Positions 33,781 to 45,850 are shown, counted from the first letter of the stretch. The stretch is DNA of 64,000 nt from Triglochin maritima (GCA_963682175.1 OY821784.1:25649621-25713620); one strand, 5' to 3'. Notes: a model not told the origin generated them from the letters alone. Program-made: numbers and translations.

Positions 33781-34838
33781 ATCTAGGGTCGGCGGTTAAC
33801 CTCTTACCTGCTTCTGTGTATCAACGATTAAGCCTAGGCACTCTCAAGCCTACGAAAACAACTTTGCAGTTGGCTGATCGTTCGATCAAAGTCCCGTTGG
33901 GGGTCATTGAAGATGTCCTAATAAAGGTCGGTGATTTCATATTTCCTGTTGATTTCGTCGTCCTTGAGACCGAACCAATTAAGACTACCCACTCTCAGAT
34001 TCCATTGATTTTGGGTAGACCTTTCTTGGCGACGTCAAATGCCTTGATCAATTGTCGTACTGGACTCATGAAATTGTCATTCGGGAACTTGACCGCGACA
34101 TTCCATGTGTTCAATATGGCTAGGCAGCCGGCATCTTTCGAGGACCCCATGGAAGTCAATCTTCTCCGGGACTTGGAAGAGGAATTGGAAGAAGAGTACC
34201 CCCTGATTCATGAGAATTTAAATGATCACTTCATGGATGACTCCGATCATGAAGAGGACGGGGGTGAGTTGAGCAATGATGTGCATGCTGTTCAGTACAT
34301 GCGAGCTCCTCCTATCTTACATCTCGAGCTAGATATCACGCCTCGTCTTGAGGAGCCACCCGCGCCTGAGCTCAAAGAACTCCCCAAGGAATTGAAACAC
34401 GTTTTTCTTGGTCCCAATAGGTCATTTCTGGTTATTGTTTCATCGACGTTGGCTGGCGATCAGGAAGAACATTTAATTCAAGTCCTAAAGGAGCACAAAT
34501 CAGCCATTGGGTGGTCCTTGAGCGACATCAAAGGGGTAAGTCCCGACATCGTGCAGCACCACATCTTTATGGAGGATGAGGCACGACCACGTTGCGACCC
34601 ACAGAGGCGTTTAAATCCAGCCATGACAGAAGTAGTTAAGAAAGAGATCATCAAGTGTTTAGATCATGGCATCATTTTCCCCATTTCGGACAGTACTTGG
34701 GTAAGTCCTGTCCAGGTTGTGCCCAAGAAGTCGGGTATCACTGTTGTCCAGAATGACAACAATGAGCTTGTTCCCACACGACTTCAAACTGGGTGGCGAG
34801 TTTGTATTGACTATAGGAAGTTGAACGCGGTCACGCGT
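33741..34838 (+). pseudogene. pol: Element C protease and N-terminal RT, cut by solo LTR F
   Basis: The frame resumes just before the protease active site DLGSAVNLLP and has PLILGRPFLATSNALINC. An acidic spacer follows, then the N-terminal RT segment (HKSAIGWSLSDIKGVSPDIV, HHIFMEDEARP, WVSPVQVVPKKSG, WRVCIDYRKLNAVTR). It is interrupted after the CGCGT target site by an LTR and continues at 36229. A standard order gag-protease-RT identifies it as gypsy. The part shown has no internal stop. Confidence 0.87.
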
Positions 34839-36228
34839 TGATTGACACCATTTTATGCTCATATTTGTATCTTATATCCATTATCTTTCACCTAAATAAT
34901 GCTATGTTACGAGTTTTATGTTTAGTTTTCAAGAATAAATAGGTTTGAAGAGATGAAGCATAAAGGGACCCAAAAGCTGGGAAAAAGGACTGAATTGTGA
35001 GATCTGTGGACCAAGATGCAAGGAAGAAGGACCTGAATGCAAGACCGAAGGACCTAAGAGCAAAACAGAATACTCCTCACCATCATGGGGAGTATTTTAG
35101 CAATTCTATTCGGGTCGGAGCTCCAACATGCAAAATAGATGCATCAAATACCAACAAAGCCTTCCCGAAAAGCCCACAAGAAATTCCAGAGCGATCCGGA
35201 CACTGTAGACCGCTAATTGGCGGTCACTTTTGGCCCAAATGCGCTCAAATTTCTCCAGCACATGTCTTAGAGGATGTTTAGGCTATTTCTGGTATCTGTT
35301 TAGTCCCACATCGGGGGATTGTCCCGGATTAGCTTTTTCCATGGCAATAAATAGAACTCTTCACCTCCTATTGTAATCACTCCATATTTTAAGTGGCTAT
35401 TCTTCCTACTAGAAGTGAGGCCTTGAAGCACACACTAAAGTAGGAGGATGCTACTTTTAATGTGAGTCATTTTATCAATAAAGTTTTGTGTTTCTTTCAT
35501 TGTTTGTTTATGCTTCTTTTATTGTTTGTGCATGTTTTAGTTTAATCGTCTTTTATTTCTAGCTTAGTTTTAATATGATTTCTTTGCTTAGTTTAATAAT
35601 TAGTGTAATGTTTAGTGAGTAGTTTCATCCCCTTTGGGGGTGGAGTAGATGTACATACATGCATTAGAGAATGGGATGAATGCTTTATTTTTGATGTGTT
35701 GATAAAATATGAATGTATGCTTTCTTGTTTAGGATAGAATTTATAACTTGATGAGTTTTGCCAAAATGATTAGACACCTCTCATGCTTGTTTAGGTTCTG
35801 AAATAAACAACTTGCATATGTAAATGTTAATCAACTAAGTTGGTGAATAGATTGATAGGTTTTGCCATAACATTTAGACACTTCCTATGCTTGATAAACA
35901 CCACCTTCATGTGCTTAAAGAATGTATTCTACACCCACCTCTTTGCATGTGTGCACTCACTCCACCCCTTAGGGGTTTTCCATTCCTGAAATTCCAGCAT
36001 TCTTGTTTTGTTCTTAGCTTAGTTCTTATTTCATCGTTTGTTTGCTTCTTTCACATTTCATACTTCTTAGAGTAGTTTAGGGTAGAGTAGCGTAACCAAC
36101 TTTCTTCCCCTCTCTTTTTGCCACTTGATTTCTGATAAACAAGAGGCTGCTCACCTCCCTGAGGACGACCCGTACTTGCCACCGCTTCAACGCGGCCGTG
36201 TACTTGCGGTTAATTAAAACGTTCAACA
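34839..36228 (+). mobile_element. Solo LTR F in the RT of element C
   Basis: A complete LTR of 1390 bp starting TGATTGACACC and ending GTTCAACA, with CGCGT on both sides (34834-34838 and 36229-36233) and no internal region. It is most simply explained by recombination between the two LTRs of a former insertion. It has only one palindrome (35207-35226). Its TATA box is altered to AATAAATA, while the USE (35303-35313) and the 32-nt spacing remain. Confidence 0.93.
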
Positions 36229-36233
36229 CGCGT

Positions 36234-37390
36234 AAGGACCACTTCCCTCTACCTTTCATCGACGAGATGTTGGAGAGACTCGCCGGCATGCCTATTAGTG
36301 TTTCCTTGATGGTTATTCGGGGTACAATCAAATCCCAGTCGCCCCCGAAGACCAGGAGAAAACCACGTTCACTTGTCCTTTTGGGACGTTTGCTTATAGA
36401 CGAATGCCTTTTGGGCTATGCGATGCACCTGCAACATTCCAACGTTGCATGTTAAGTATCTTTTCCGATATGGTCGAGAACTTCCTTGAGATCTTCATGG
36501 ATTATTTCTCGGTTCATGGCACCTCCTTTGATGAGTGCTTGGACCACCTGAGCCTTCTTCTCAAAAGGTGTTCGGAAACGAACTTAGCCCTTAATTGGGA
36601 AAAGTGTCATTTCATGGTCACAAAAGGCATCGTGTTGGGTCACGTGGTATCTTGTGATGGTATCGAGGTGGATAGGGAAAAGATTGAGCTTATTTCTAAG
36701 CTTCCGCCACCCACCTCGGTAAATGAAATCCGTTCATTCCTTGGACACGCCGGTTTTTACCGGCGATTTATTAAGGATTTCAGCAAGATAGCTCGTCCTT
36801 TGACGAGCTTGCTCGCTAAAGGAACCTCCTTTGAGTTCACACCCGAGTGCCTGACTGCTTTTGAGTTTCTGAAGCGTGAATTGACCTCCGCTCCTATTTT
36901 TAAGGCACCGGTGTGGACTCTACCGTTCGAGCTGATGTGTGATGCTTCTGATTACGGGATAGGAGCGGTTTTGGGTCAGAAAGTCGACAAATTGCCTCAT
37001 GTGATCTATTATGCAAGTCGTACTCTCAATGACGCCCAACTCAACTACTCCGTTACTGAGAAAGAGTTCCTCGCGATCATATTTGCGTTGGAAAAATTTT
37101 GTCAGTACCTCATATGGTCGCATGTCATTATCTACACTGATCACTCAGCTCTTCGCTACCTTTTGTCTAAAAAGGATGCGAAACCCCGTCTCCTGCGTTG
37201 GATCTTGTTGTTACAAGAATTCGACCTTGAAATACGGGACAAGAAGGGATGCGAGAATGTTGTAGCTGATCACCTATCTCGCATCCCCATTGATCTTTCA
37301 CCGGATCCACCGGTGAACGAGTTTTTTCCTGATGAGAACCTTATGGCAATAGCCTCACCCCCCTGGTTCGCTGACATTGTGAACTTTTAG
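36234..37390 (+). pseudogene. pol: Element C RT (C-terminal) and RNase H, inactivated
   Basis: After the F insertion the frame continues KDHFPLPFIDEMLERLAG. One base is then lost near 36284 and a TAG follows at 36296-36298 in the resumed frame, which is open from 36299 to 37390. It has [17 protein letters not shown]. The catalytic motif reads FMDYFSVHG, where the family has FMDDFSVHG, so the second catalytic Asp is gone. Downstream are [29 protein letters not shown], and the RNase H-like segment ([49 protein letters not shown]). The frame stops at TAG 37388-37390 and shifts into integrase. Confidence 0.9.
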
Positions 37391-38688
37391 CAACCAGGGA
37401 GGTGCCGGCTCATTGGAGACACAGTGAGATAGCGAAATTCAAGTCGTTAGTCAAGCACTTCTGTTGGGATGATCCATACTTATTTAAGTATTGTGCTGAT
37501 CAAATCATAAGGAGGTGCATTCCTGACGACGAGATTCAGAGTGTCTTGTCCTTTTGCCATAAGGAGGCATGTGGTGGGCACTTCAGTGCCAAGAAAACCG
37601 CTGCCAAAGTACTCCAATGCGGTTTTTACTGGCCCACGTTGTTCCAAGACGCTTTTGCATTTTGCAAAGCATGCGATAGGTGCCAACGTGTGGGCCGCAT
37701 TGGTAGACGCGATATAATGCCACTCAATCCTATCTTAGTGGTTAACATCTTTGATGTTTGGGGAATTGACTTCATGGGTCCTTTCCCCGTGTCCCATGGT
37801 CACACCTACATCCTGGTGGCGGTCGATTATGTGTCAAAGTGGGTTGAAGCAATCCCCACTCGTACTAACGATCGCAAGGTTGTGATCAAATTTCTTAAAG
37901 AACACATCTTCGCGAGGTTTGGGACACCTCGTTGTATCATAAGTGATCGGGGGACACACTTTGTGAACCGATCCCTTGAGGCAGTGCTGAGGAAATACTC
38001 CATCACACACAAGTTGGCCACACCTTATCATCCTCAAACCTGTGGCCAGGTGGAAATTTCCAACCGTCAACTCAAGCAAATTCTTGAGAAAACGGTTAAT
38101 GCTTCAAGGAAAGATTGGTCGGTCAAGCTTAATGATGCATTGTGGGCTTTCCGCACTGCATTTAAAACCGACCTTGGCATGTCCCCCTACCGGCTAGTTT
38201 ATGGCAAAGCTTTCCATCATCCGGTAGAACTTGAGCACCGGGCATTGTGGGCAATCAAACATCTCAACATGAGTCTTGATGTTTCCGGTGCCAATCGCAA
38301 GTTAGACCTCAATGAGTTGGAGGAGTTGAGAAATGAAGCTTATGAGAATGCCAAGATCTGTAAGTCCCGCACTAAAATTTTCCACGATCGCTTGGTGCGA
38401 ATCAAAACCTTCGAGGTGGGACAAAAGGTCTTGTTGTATAATTCTCGCCTCCACTTGTTTCCGGGGAAACTTCGGAGCCGTTGGTCAGGTCCCTTCATTG
38501 TTTTAACCGTCTCCCCTCATGGGGCGGTTGAGATTCAAAATCCAAGGAATGGGGACGTGTTCAAGGTTAATGGACAACGCCTCAAACCATACTTGGAAGG
38601 GACCACGGCAGAGGTCGAGGTGGAAGTCGTGCCTTTGCACGAACTCCCCACGGATGTGGTCACTTTATGTGGCCCATCCCTCTATTAG
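37391..38688 (+). pseudogene. pol: Element C integrase, catalytic residues intact
   Basis: About 430 codons are open in the third frame, reached by a frameshift at 37385-37400. The zinc-binding part has [10 protein letters not shown] and [10 protein letters not shown]. The catalytic core shows the expected [22 protein letters not shown] and [18 protein letters not shown]-terminal segment with [20 protein letters not shown] and SRWSGPFIV follows, ending at TAG 38686-38688. It would insert the cDNA copy. Although the residues are present, it lacks an upstream start in frame and would need expression as part of Pol. It is the only integrase in the window. Confidence 0.9.
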
Positions 38689-39107
38689 TTTGTACATATC
38701 TTTGTTTTGTGTTAAAAAAATTAAAAAAAAATTAAAAAAATTGGAAGACCTATGTGATATTTGCCCTTTCCCTTGATTAAAAACGTGTTTTCTCCTGCCC
38801 TACGCATTAGTACAGCAGAGCCAAAACGTGTTTCTCCTTCACATAGCGCCTCCACCCAAATATCTCCCCCAGATCCACTGAACCGACCGCTAATTAGTAG
38901 TTTAGAACCGCCAATCAGCGGTCGTTTGGTCTTCGTTTCCTGATTTTCTTCGTCGGGGTGTTGGATTTGGTATTCTCTGTTGGCTTCGTGGTTGGGCGTC
39001 TGTATTGCGGCAGGAAACGGCGTGCGGTGGTCTCTTCTCCTCTCGCGCCATGTTCGTCTTCGCCGTAGTGTGCTTCGCCGCTAAAGCTCGCCCAGGTAGG
39101 TTCAGGT
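38689..39107 (+). other. Element C spacer between pol and env-like ORF
   Basis: Non-coding, about 420 bp. It contains an A-rich tract (38714-38740), a third site of the palindrome pair (38884-38924) and a pyrimidine-rich stretch near 39020-39060. Confidence 0.6.
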
Positions 39108-40114
39108 ATGGCCAGTCATCATTTAATTCCAGAACTTAATTTTTCCTCCCTGATTCGTGCATTCGGAGAGCCCTTCTACGATCGAATCGTAGCTAAGGGG
39201 TGGCACCATTTATTGTATGAGGGCGATTAGTCCATGTAGGTAGAGCGTTTGGTACATGAATTCTTTACTAAACTCGAGTGTGACCAGACCGGTCCACTCG
39301 AGTTCAGTATCACTCTCAGAGGGGTGAAACACACCGTGACACCCCAGCTGATCTCCGACGCGACTGGGATCCCCTTGGTTGATGAGCTCGCGCCTACCCA
39401 CGATATCAATTTTTATCGATCTATGCTTGGGCGTGGGCAGCCTGTATCATCACATGGGGGAGTACCGAATGCGCACATTTACTCCAATGTGCACATTGTA
39501 GCCAGGTGGGTCTGTAGAAATGTGTTGGGCCAAGAGCGGACCTCCACATTTTTTACACCTAGTTTGCGAATCGTGTATAGTCTGATGGACGGTTCACCAC
39601 ACTGCATTTGTCGAACATTGTTCGACGTTTAGTGAACGCTAGTCTGAAAGATATACATTGTTTGCCGACACTGGTTACCAAATTGTGTGGCATGTTGGAC
39701 ACCCCACGATTTGAGCGCATGCTGAGGCGCCAAGGCACCGACCTCGAGGTAGCGAAGATGACGCCGTCATTTTGCCATTGCCTTCCTAAGGCATGGGTGC
39801 CTGACTTTATGGAGGAGGATGTTAGAGCCAGTTCCTCAAGCTCGTCTGTGAGCTCAGGAACGCTCTTCAACACCGACATTTTTGAGATGGCGGTCAAGCA
39901 GCAGAACGTCATCTTAGCCAAGCAAAACCGGAAGATCTATAGGAAGTTGTCGGCTCTTGAGAGAGGTGCCTCTTCAGGCACTTCTGGCCGTCGTCATGAG
40001 TCCAGTACACCCTATCCATGCATTGGCACCATTTTGCCATACATTGAGGACAATGCATGGATTAGGTGTGGGGGGGTGTTTTCACGTTTGCACATAGTTT
40101 GTGTTTTGTTTTGA
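39108..40114 (+). pseudogene. Element C env-like ORF (Athila-type third ORF), broken
   Basis: It starts MASHHLIPELNFSS at 39108, has TAG at 39228-39230 and 39237-39239, then is open in the same frame to 39632. A frameshift between about 39600 and 39632 leads to the frame ending at 40114. It has the look of plant transposon ORFs placed after pol: FSITLRGVKHTVTPQLIS, GIPLVDELAPTHDINFYRSM, VHIVARWVCRNVLG, then LPTLVTKLCGML, a Ser-rich stretch and a possible coiled-coil (QQNVILAKQNRKIYRKLSAL). In Athila elements the ORF at this place is called env-like. I see no convincing signal peptide or membrane segment, so the name reflects position only. B, D and E lack it. Confidence 0.65.
40064..40082 (+). 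other. Second polypurine-tract-like motif of element C
   Basis: AGGTGTGGGGGGGTGTTTT follows TGAGGACAATGCATGG, as in B, D, E and H, about 1 kb upstream of the normal PPT position. C's own 3' PPT has been lost. Confidence 0.55.
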
Positions 40115-41176
40115 TTTTTTTTTTGCTTTCTTTTGGTTGTACTGCTAGGATCATGTTAGTGTGACGCATTTAACATTGATATACCTGCTTGCCATGATCC
40201 TTGGGTGACTTGTCTTCTTTTGCTTGCCGAGTGCTTTAAAATTTTCACATTTCTTTCAAAATCTTCATGTGTTTGCGAAAGAAAATGTTTTTGTGGGTTT
40301 TGCGTGTGTTTAGCGTGTGCAAAACCGTTGAGAGGCAAAGTAAAAAGAAAGCTCCCAAAATTGTCTTGAACTTGATGCATTACGATTTCTAGTTTAATGG
40401 CTTTAGGTCTTGTCGAGTCGTTAGGATGCACCCTGGTTTTCCCTCATGGGGCGTGTAATCAGGGTTTCAGTACTCAAACATTTAAAGAAGTCCACCCTGA
40501 ACTTAGTGAGTCAAATAATTCGTGTCTGTTAGTATAACGAAGTTTGTCGTAGTCAAGGGCCGTTAATCTCTTTTTGTGAAACTTAGTGTAGGGGTTTTGG
40601 TTCCCATGTAGATAAATAAGTGGTGTTCTCTCTTCTCGCACGGCTCCTATCACTCGGGAAAGTAGGTCTGAGGGGACTTTGTGCCTGGTGCTTTCTAGTC
40701 ATCTGACTTGGGATGCACCGACCAAACTCCCGTTACACGGGTGGTAGGGATCTCCCTATGTGGAGATTTGGGGGAAGGTGTACGTGATAGTGTAAGTCCT
40801 CATAGGCAATGATGCACGAAACCTGACCCTGGGAGAATCAAACACCAACCAATAAATGCTCCAAAGAAAAAAAAAAGAAAAAAAAAAAATAGTCAAATAA
40901 GAACCAAAATGGACTTTACACATTGTATCACATTCAGAAGTTAAGGTTGCCCATGTCTTTCACTTAATTCCTTAGTTAACTCTCACGAATAACTCATTAG
41001 GCTAGGTGTGTGGACTGATTATATATATAGAGTCGACCCGTAGTATTACCGCATCCCATGATCGACAAAATAAGTCCAACGAGTTGTCTAGCTAGATTGA
41101 TTAATGCATCTTGTTCGGATTTTGTTGGTATATCCGCTGAAAACCCTCAGGAGACAACACTCCTCCTCCTTGGCGA
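40115..41176 (+). other. Element C 3' non-coding region, ends inside hairpin 1
   Basis: Collinear with the 3' regions of B, D and E, without genes. It contains the inverted copy of the GGTTCCCATGTAG and CCACCCGTGTAACGG blocks. It ends at CCTCCTTGGCGA, exactly the 5' arm and loop of hairpin 1, where it is joined to LTR interior sequence. Confidence 0.75.
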
Positions 41177-41796
41177 GAGAGGGACCTAAGAGCAAAACAG
41201 AATACTTCACACCATCATGGGGAGTATTTTAGCAATTGATTCGGGTTGGAGCTCCAATAAACGAAGTAGATGCATCTAAAACCACCAAATACACTAAGCA
41301 AAGCCCAACACAAATTCAAGAGGGATCCAGACTTTTTAGACCGCCAATTGGCGGTCCGAGACTGCTAATTTGCGGTCACTTTTGGCCCAAATCCACTAAG
41401 ATTTCTCTGGGTTACGTATTAGTGTGTATTTAGTCAATTTCTGGTATTTGTTTAGTCCCACATCGGGGGATTGTCCCGGATTAGCTTTTTCCATGCCTAT
41501 AAATAGAACTCTTCACCTCCTATTGTAATGACTCCATATTTTAAGTGACTATTCTTCCTACTAGAAGTGAGGCCTTGAAACACACACTAAAGTAGGAGGA
41601 TGCTACTTTTAATGTGAGTCATTTTAATACAAGTTTTCTTTATTATGTTGTTTGTTTTATGTTTCTTGTTTTGCTTTGCTTAATCTCATTTCATTAATTT
41701 TATTAGGTTAGTTAATATGCTTTCTTTGTTCAGTTTAATAATTAGTGTAATGTTTAGTGAATAGTTCCATCCCCTTTAGGGTGGTGGAGTAGATGT
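41177..41796 (+). repeat. Misplaced copy of the element E LTR segment at the 3' end of C
   Basis: It matches 28645-29266 (part of E's 5' LTR, including its palindrome pair at 41337-41378 and USE/TATA) rather than C's own LTR. It ends in the same AGTAGATGT joined to TGATTGACATC as at 29262-29270. The E/C insertion junction therefore exists twice. Confidence 0.8.
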
Positions 41797-42851
41797 TGAT
41801 TGACATCATTTCATGCTCATATTTGTATCTTATATCCATTATCTTTCACCTAAACTATGCTATGTCACGAGTTTTATGTTTAGTTTTCAGGAATAAATAG
41901 GTTTGAAGAGATGAAGCATAAAAGGACCTAAAAGCTGGGAAAAAGGACTGAATTGTGAGATCTGGGGACCAAGATGCAAGGAAGAAGGACCTGATTGCAA
42001 GACAGAAGGACCTAAGAGCAAAACTGAATACTCCACACCATCATGGGGAGTATTTTACCAATTTGATTCGGGTCGGAGCTCCAACAAGTCAAGTAACCGC
42101 ATCAAATACCAAGAATACCATCCAGGAAAGCCTCCAAGAAAGCCCAGACGAATCCGGACCCTGTAGACCGCCAATTGGCGGTCTGAAACCGCTAATTGGC
42201 GGCCCAGGTGGATCCGAATCCGCTTAGTTTTTTCTGGAGTGTGTATTAGAGAGTGTTTATGCTATTTCTGGTATTGGTTTAGTCCCACATCGGGGGATTG
42301 TCCCGATTTGCCTTTTTCCATGGCTATAAATAGAACTCTTCACCTTCCATTGTAATCACTCCATGCTTGTGGTCATTCTCCCTAATTGAAGTGAAAGCCT
42401 TGAAGCAAGAAACTCAATGGGGGAGATGCTACTGGTATTGTGAGTCTTCAATCAATAAAATTTCCTTAGTTTTGTGCTTCTTTTATTGTTGATGCATGTT
42501 TTAGTTTAATTGTCTTTTATTAAATCTAGCTTAGTTAATATGTTTTCTTTGCTTAATTTAATAATTAGTGTAATGTTTAGTGAGTAGTTCCATCCCCTTT
42601 GGGGGGTGGAGTAGATGTACATACATGCAAATGAGAATGGGATGAATGCTTTAATTTCAATGTGTTGATTAAACATGAATGTATGCTTGCTTGTTTATGA
42701 TAGAATTTATAACTTGATGAGTTTTGCCAAAATGATTAGACACCTCTCATGCTTGTTTAGGTTCTGAAATAAACACCTTGCATATGTAAATGTTAATCAA
42801 CCAAGTTGGTGAATAGATTGATAGGTTTTGCCATAACATTTAGACACTTCC
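41797..42851 (+). repeat. Element C 3' LTR, first part
   Basis: Nearly identical to 29267-30322. The palindrome pair is at 42167-42203. Cut at ACACTTCC by element D, it continues at 51476. Confidence 0.88.
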
Positions 42852-44250
42852 TGATTGAACGTTTTATTTAAACCGCAAGTGCACAGCCGCGATGAAACGG
42901 TGGCAAATACGGGTCGTCCTCAGGGAGGTGAGCAGCCTCTTGTTTGCACGAAATCAAGTGGCAAAAATAATGGAGAAGAAAGTTGGTTACGCTACTCTAC
43001 ACTAAACTACTCTAAGAAGTATGAAATGTGAAAGAAGCAAAAAAACGATGAAATAAGAACTAAGTTAAGAACAAAACAAGAATGCTGGAATTTCAGGAAT
43101 GGAAAACCCCTAAGGGGTGGAGTGAGTGCACACATGCAAAGAGGTGGGTGTAGAATACATTCTTTTAACATTATGTTATGGCAAAACCTATCAATCTACT
43201 CACCAACTTAGTTGATTAACATTTACATATGCAAGGTGTTTATTTTAGAACCTAAACAAGCATGAGAGGTGTCTAATCATTTTGGCAAAACTCATCAAGT
43301 TATAAATTCTATCCTAAACAAGCAAGCATACATTCATGTTTAATTAACACATTGAAAATATAGCATTCATCCCATTCTCTAATGCATGTATGTACATCTA
43401 CTCCACCCCCCAAAGGGGATGGAACTACTCACTAAACATTACACTAATTATTAAACTATGGAAAGAAAGCATATTAAAACTAAGCTAGAATTAAAAGATG
43501 ATTAAACTAAAACATGCATAAACAAGAAAAGAAACATAAAACAAACAATGAAAGAAACACAAAACTTTATTGATAAAATGACTCACATTAAAAGTAGCAT
43601 CCTCCTACTTTAGTGTGTGCTTCAAGGCCTCACTTCTAGTAGGAAGAATAGCCACTTAAAATATGGAGTGATTACAATAGGAGGTGAAGAGTTCTATTTA
43701 TAGCCATGGAAAAAGCTAATCCGGGACAACCCCCGATGTGGGACTAAACAGATACCACAAATAGACTAAACATCCTCTAATACATGTGCTGGAGAAATTT
43801 GAGTGCATTTGGGCCAAAAGTGACCGCCAATTAGCGGTCTTGGACCGCTAATTAGCGGTCTTGGACCGCTAATTCGCGGTCTACAGTGTCCGGATCGCTC
43901 TGGAATTTCTTGTGGGCTTTTCTGGAAGGCTTTGTTAGTATTTGATGCATCTATTTTGCATATTGGAGCTCCGACCCGAATAGAATTGCCAAAATACTCC
44001 CCACGATGGTGAGGAGTATTCTGTTTTGCTCTTAGGTCCTTCGGTATTGCATTCAGGTCCTTCTTCCTTGCATCTTGGTCCACAGATCTCACAATTCAGT
44101 CCTTTTTCCCAACTTTTGGGTCCTTTTATGCTTTATCTCTTCAAACCTATTTATTCCTGAAAACTAAACATAAAACTCGTAACATAGCATTATTTAGGTG
44201 AAAGATAATGGATATAAGATACAAATATGAGCATGAAATGATGTCAATCA
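42852..44250 (-). repeat. Element D 3' LTR (1399 bp)
   Basis: Three palindrome units (43821-43881) instead of two, and a deletion near 43164 relative to the 5' LTR. Promoter at 43694-43744 with 31-nt spacing. Confidence 0.92.
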
Positions 44251-45850
44251 AATACCCCCACACCTAACTTTTGCTAGTCCCGAGCAAAACAAAGAAAGAG
44301 AAAAGCATGCGAAAAAAAACAAGAAATCCTAACTCACTTTCGTTGGAATCACGGTTGCACTTAGCACGTGCAACAAGCCGTTAAACCTCCTTGTCTCCAA
44401 GGAGGAGGAGTGTTGTCTCCTGAGGGTTTTCAGCGGATATACCCACAAAATCCGAACAAGATGCATTAATCAATCTAGCTACACGACTCGTTGGACTTAT
44501 ATTGTCGATCATGGGATGCGGTAATACTACGGGTCGACTCTATATTTGTAATCAGTCCACACACCTAGCCTAATGAGTTATTCGTGAGAGTTAGTTAAGG
44601 ACTTAAGTGAAAGACATGGGCAACCTTAACTACTGAATGTGATACAATGTGTAGAGTCCATTTTGGTTCTTATTTGTTTTTTTTCTTTTTTTTTTCTTTC
44701 ATCATTTTTTTTCTTTGGAGCATTTTATTGGTTGGTGTTTGATTCTCCCAGGGTCAGGTTTCGTGCATCATTGCCTATGAGGACTTACACTATCACGTAC
44801 ACCTTCCCCCAAATCTCCACATAGGGCGATCCCTACCACCCGTGTAACGGGAGTTCGGTCGGTGTATCCCAAGTCAGATGACTCGAAAGCACCAGGCACA
44901 AAGTCCCCTCAGACCTACTTTCCCGAGTGATAGGAGCCCTGCGAGAAGAGAGAACACCACTTATTTATCTACATGGGAACCAAAACCCCTACACTTAAGT
45001 TTCACAAAAAGAGATTAAGGGCCATTGACTACGACAAACTTCCTTTTACTAACAGACACGAATTATTTGACTCACTAGGTTCAGGGTGGACTTCTTTAAA
45101 TTTTTGAGTACTGAAACCCTATGATTACACGCCCCCCGAGGGAAAACCGGGGTGCATTCTAACGACTCGATAAGACCTAAAGCCAGTAAACTAGAAATCC
45201 TAATGCATCAAGTTCATGACAATTTTGGGAGCGTTCTTTTTACTTTGCCTCTCAACGGTTTTGCACATGCTGAACACACGCAAAACCTACAAAAACATTT
45301 TGTTTCGCAAACACATGAAGATTTTGAAAGAAATGTGAAAATTTTAAAGCACTCGGCAAGCAAAAGAGACAAGTCACCCAAGGATCATGGCAAGCAGATA
45401 TATCAATGTTAAATGCGGCACACTAGCATGACCCTAACATACACACAAAAAGAAAACAAAATCAAAAGAAAAAGACTCGACTATGTACACACGTAAAACA
45501 CCCCCCCACACCTACTTCATGCATTGTCCTCAATGAATGTGAACATGATACTACATGGATACATGCATGAAAAAGGAACGATCTCACCAACATGAAGTAC
45601 AAAGGGACGTTCAGGGTCATGTTGATGGACACAAACCCAAATTCCCTCAAATCCTGTGAGAAGCTGAAGAAGGGAGATAAATACGTGAAGAAATTGGGCC
45701 CAAGTACACAAGGGTTGGGGCCCACAACAATCGATGCTCACTGAAGGAGTCTTTTATTACACACTTTTTTTCTTTTTCTTTTTTTTACTTTTTTTTGGTT
45801 TTTTTTTACAAGATATATACATCAACCAAGATATTCTCATAATCATTTGG
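44251..45850 (-). other. Element D 3' non-coding region with PPT and three hairpins
   Basis: PPT (sense AGGTGTGGGGGTATT) at 44251-44265. Hairpin 3 at 44269-44289 (TTTTGCT/AGCAAAA), hairpin 2 at 44354-44374 (GTTGCAC/GTGCAAC) and hairpin 1 at 44386-44405 (CCTCCTTG/CAAGGAGG, sense loop GAGA). Second PPT-like motif at 45495-45513. Small ORFs here are not conserved as proteins. Confidence 0.7.

Noticed and set aside
34997..35281. ORF of about 94 codons, recurring at 41955-42227, 43766-44092 and 51007-51312
   Set aside because: It lies inside LTR U3 and recurs only because LTRs are repeated; it crosses the palindromes, and its length and frame vary.
45462..45741. Short ORFs reading SLRTMHEVGVGG, also at 5578-5934 and 56721-56975
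   Set aside because: They arise from the conserved nucleotide motif around the second PPT; the alternative frame is equally open and there is no initiation context shared by all copies.
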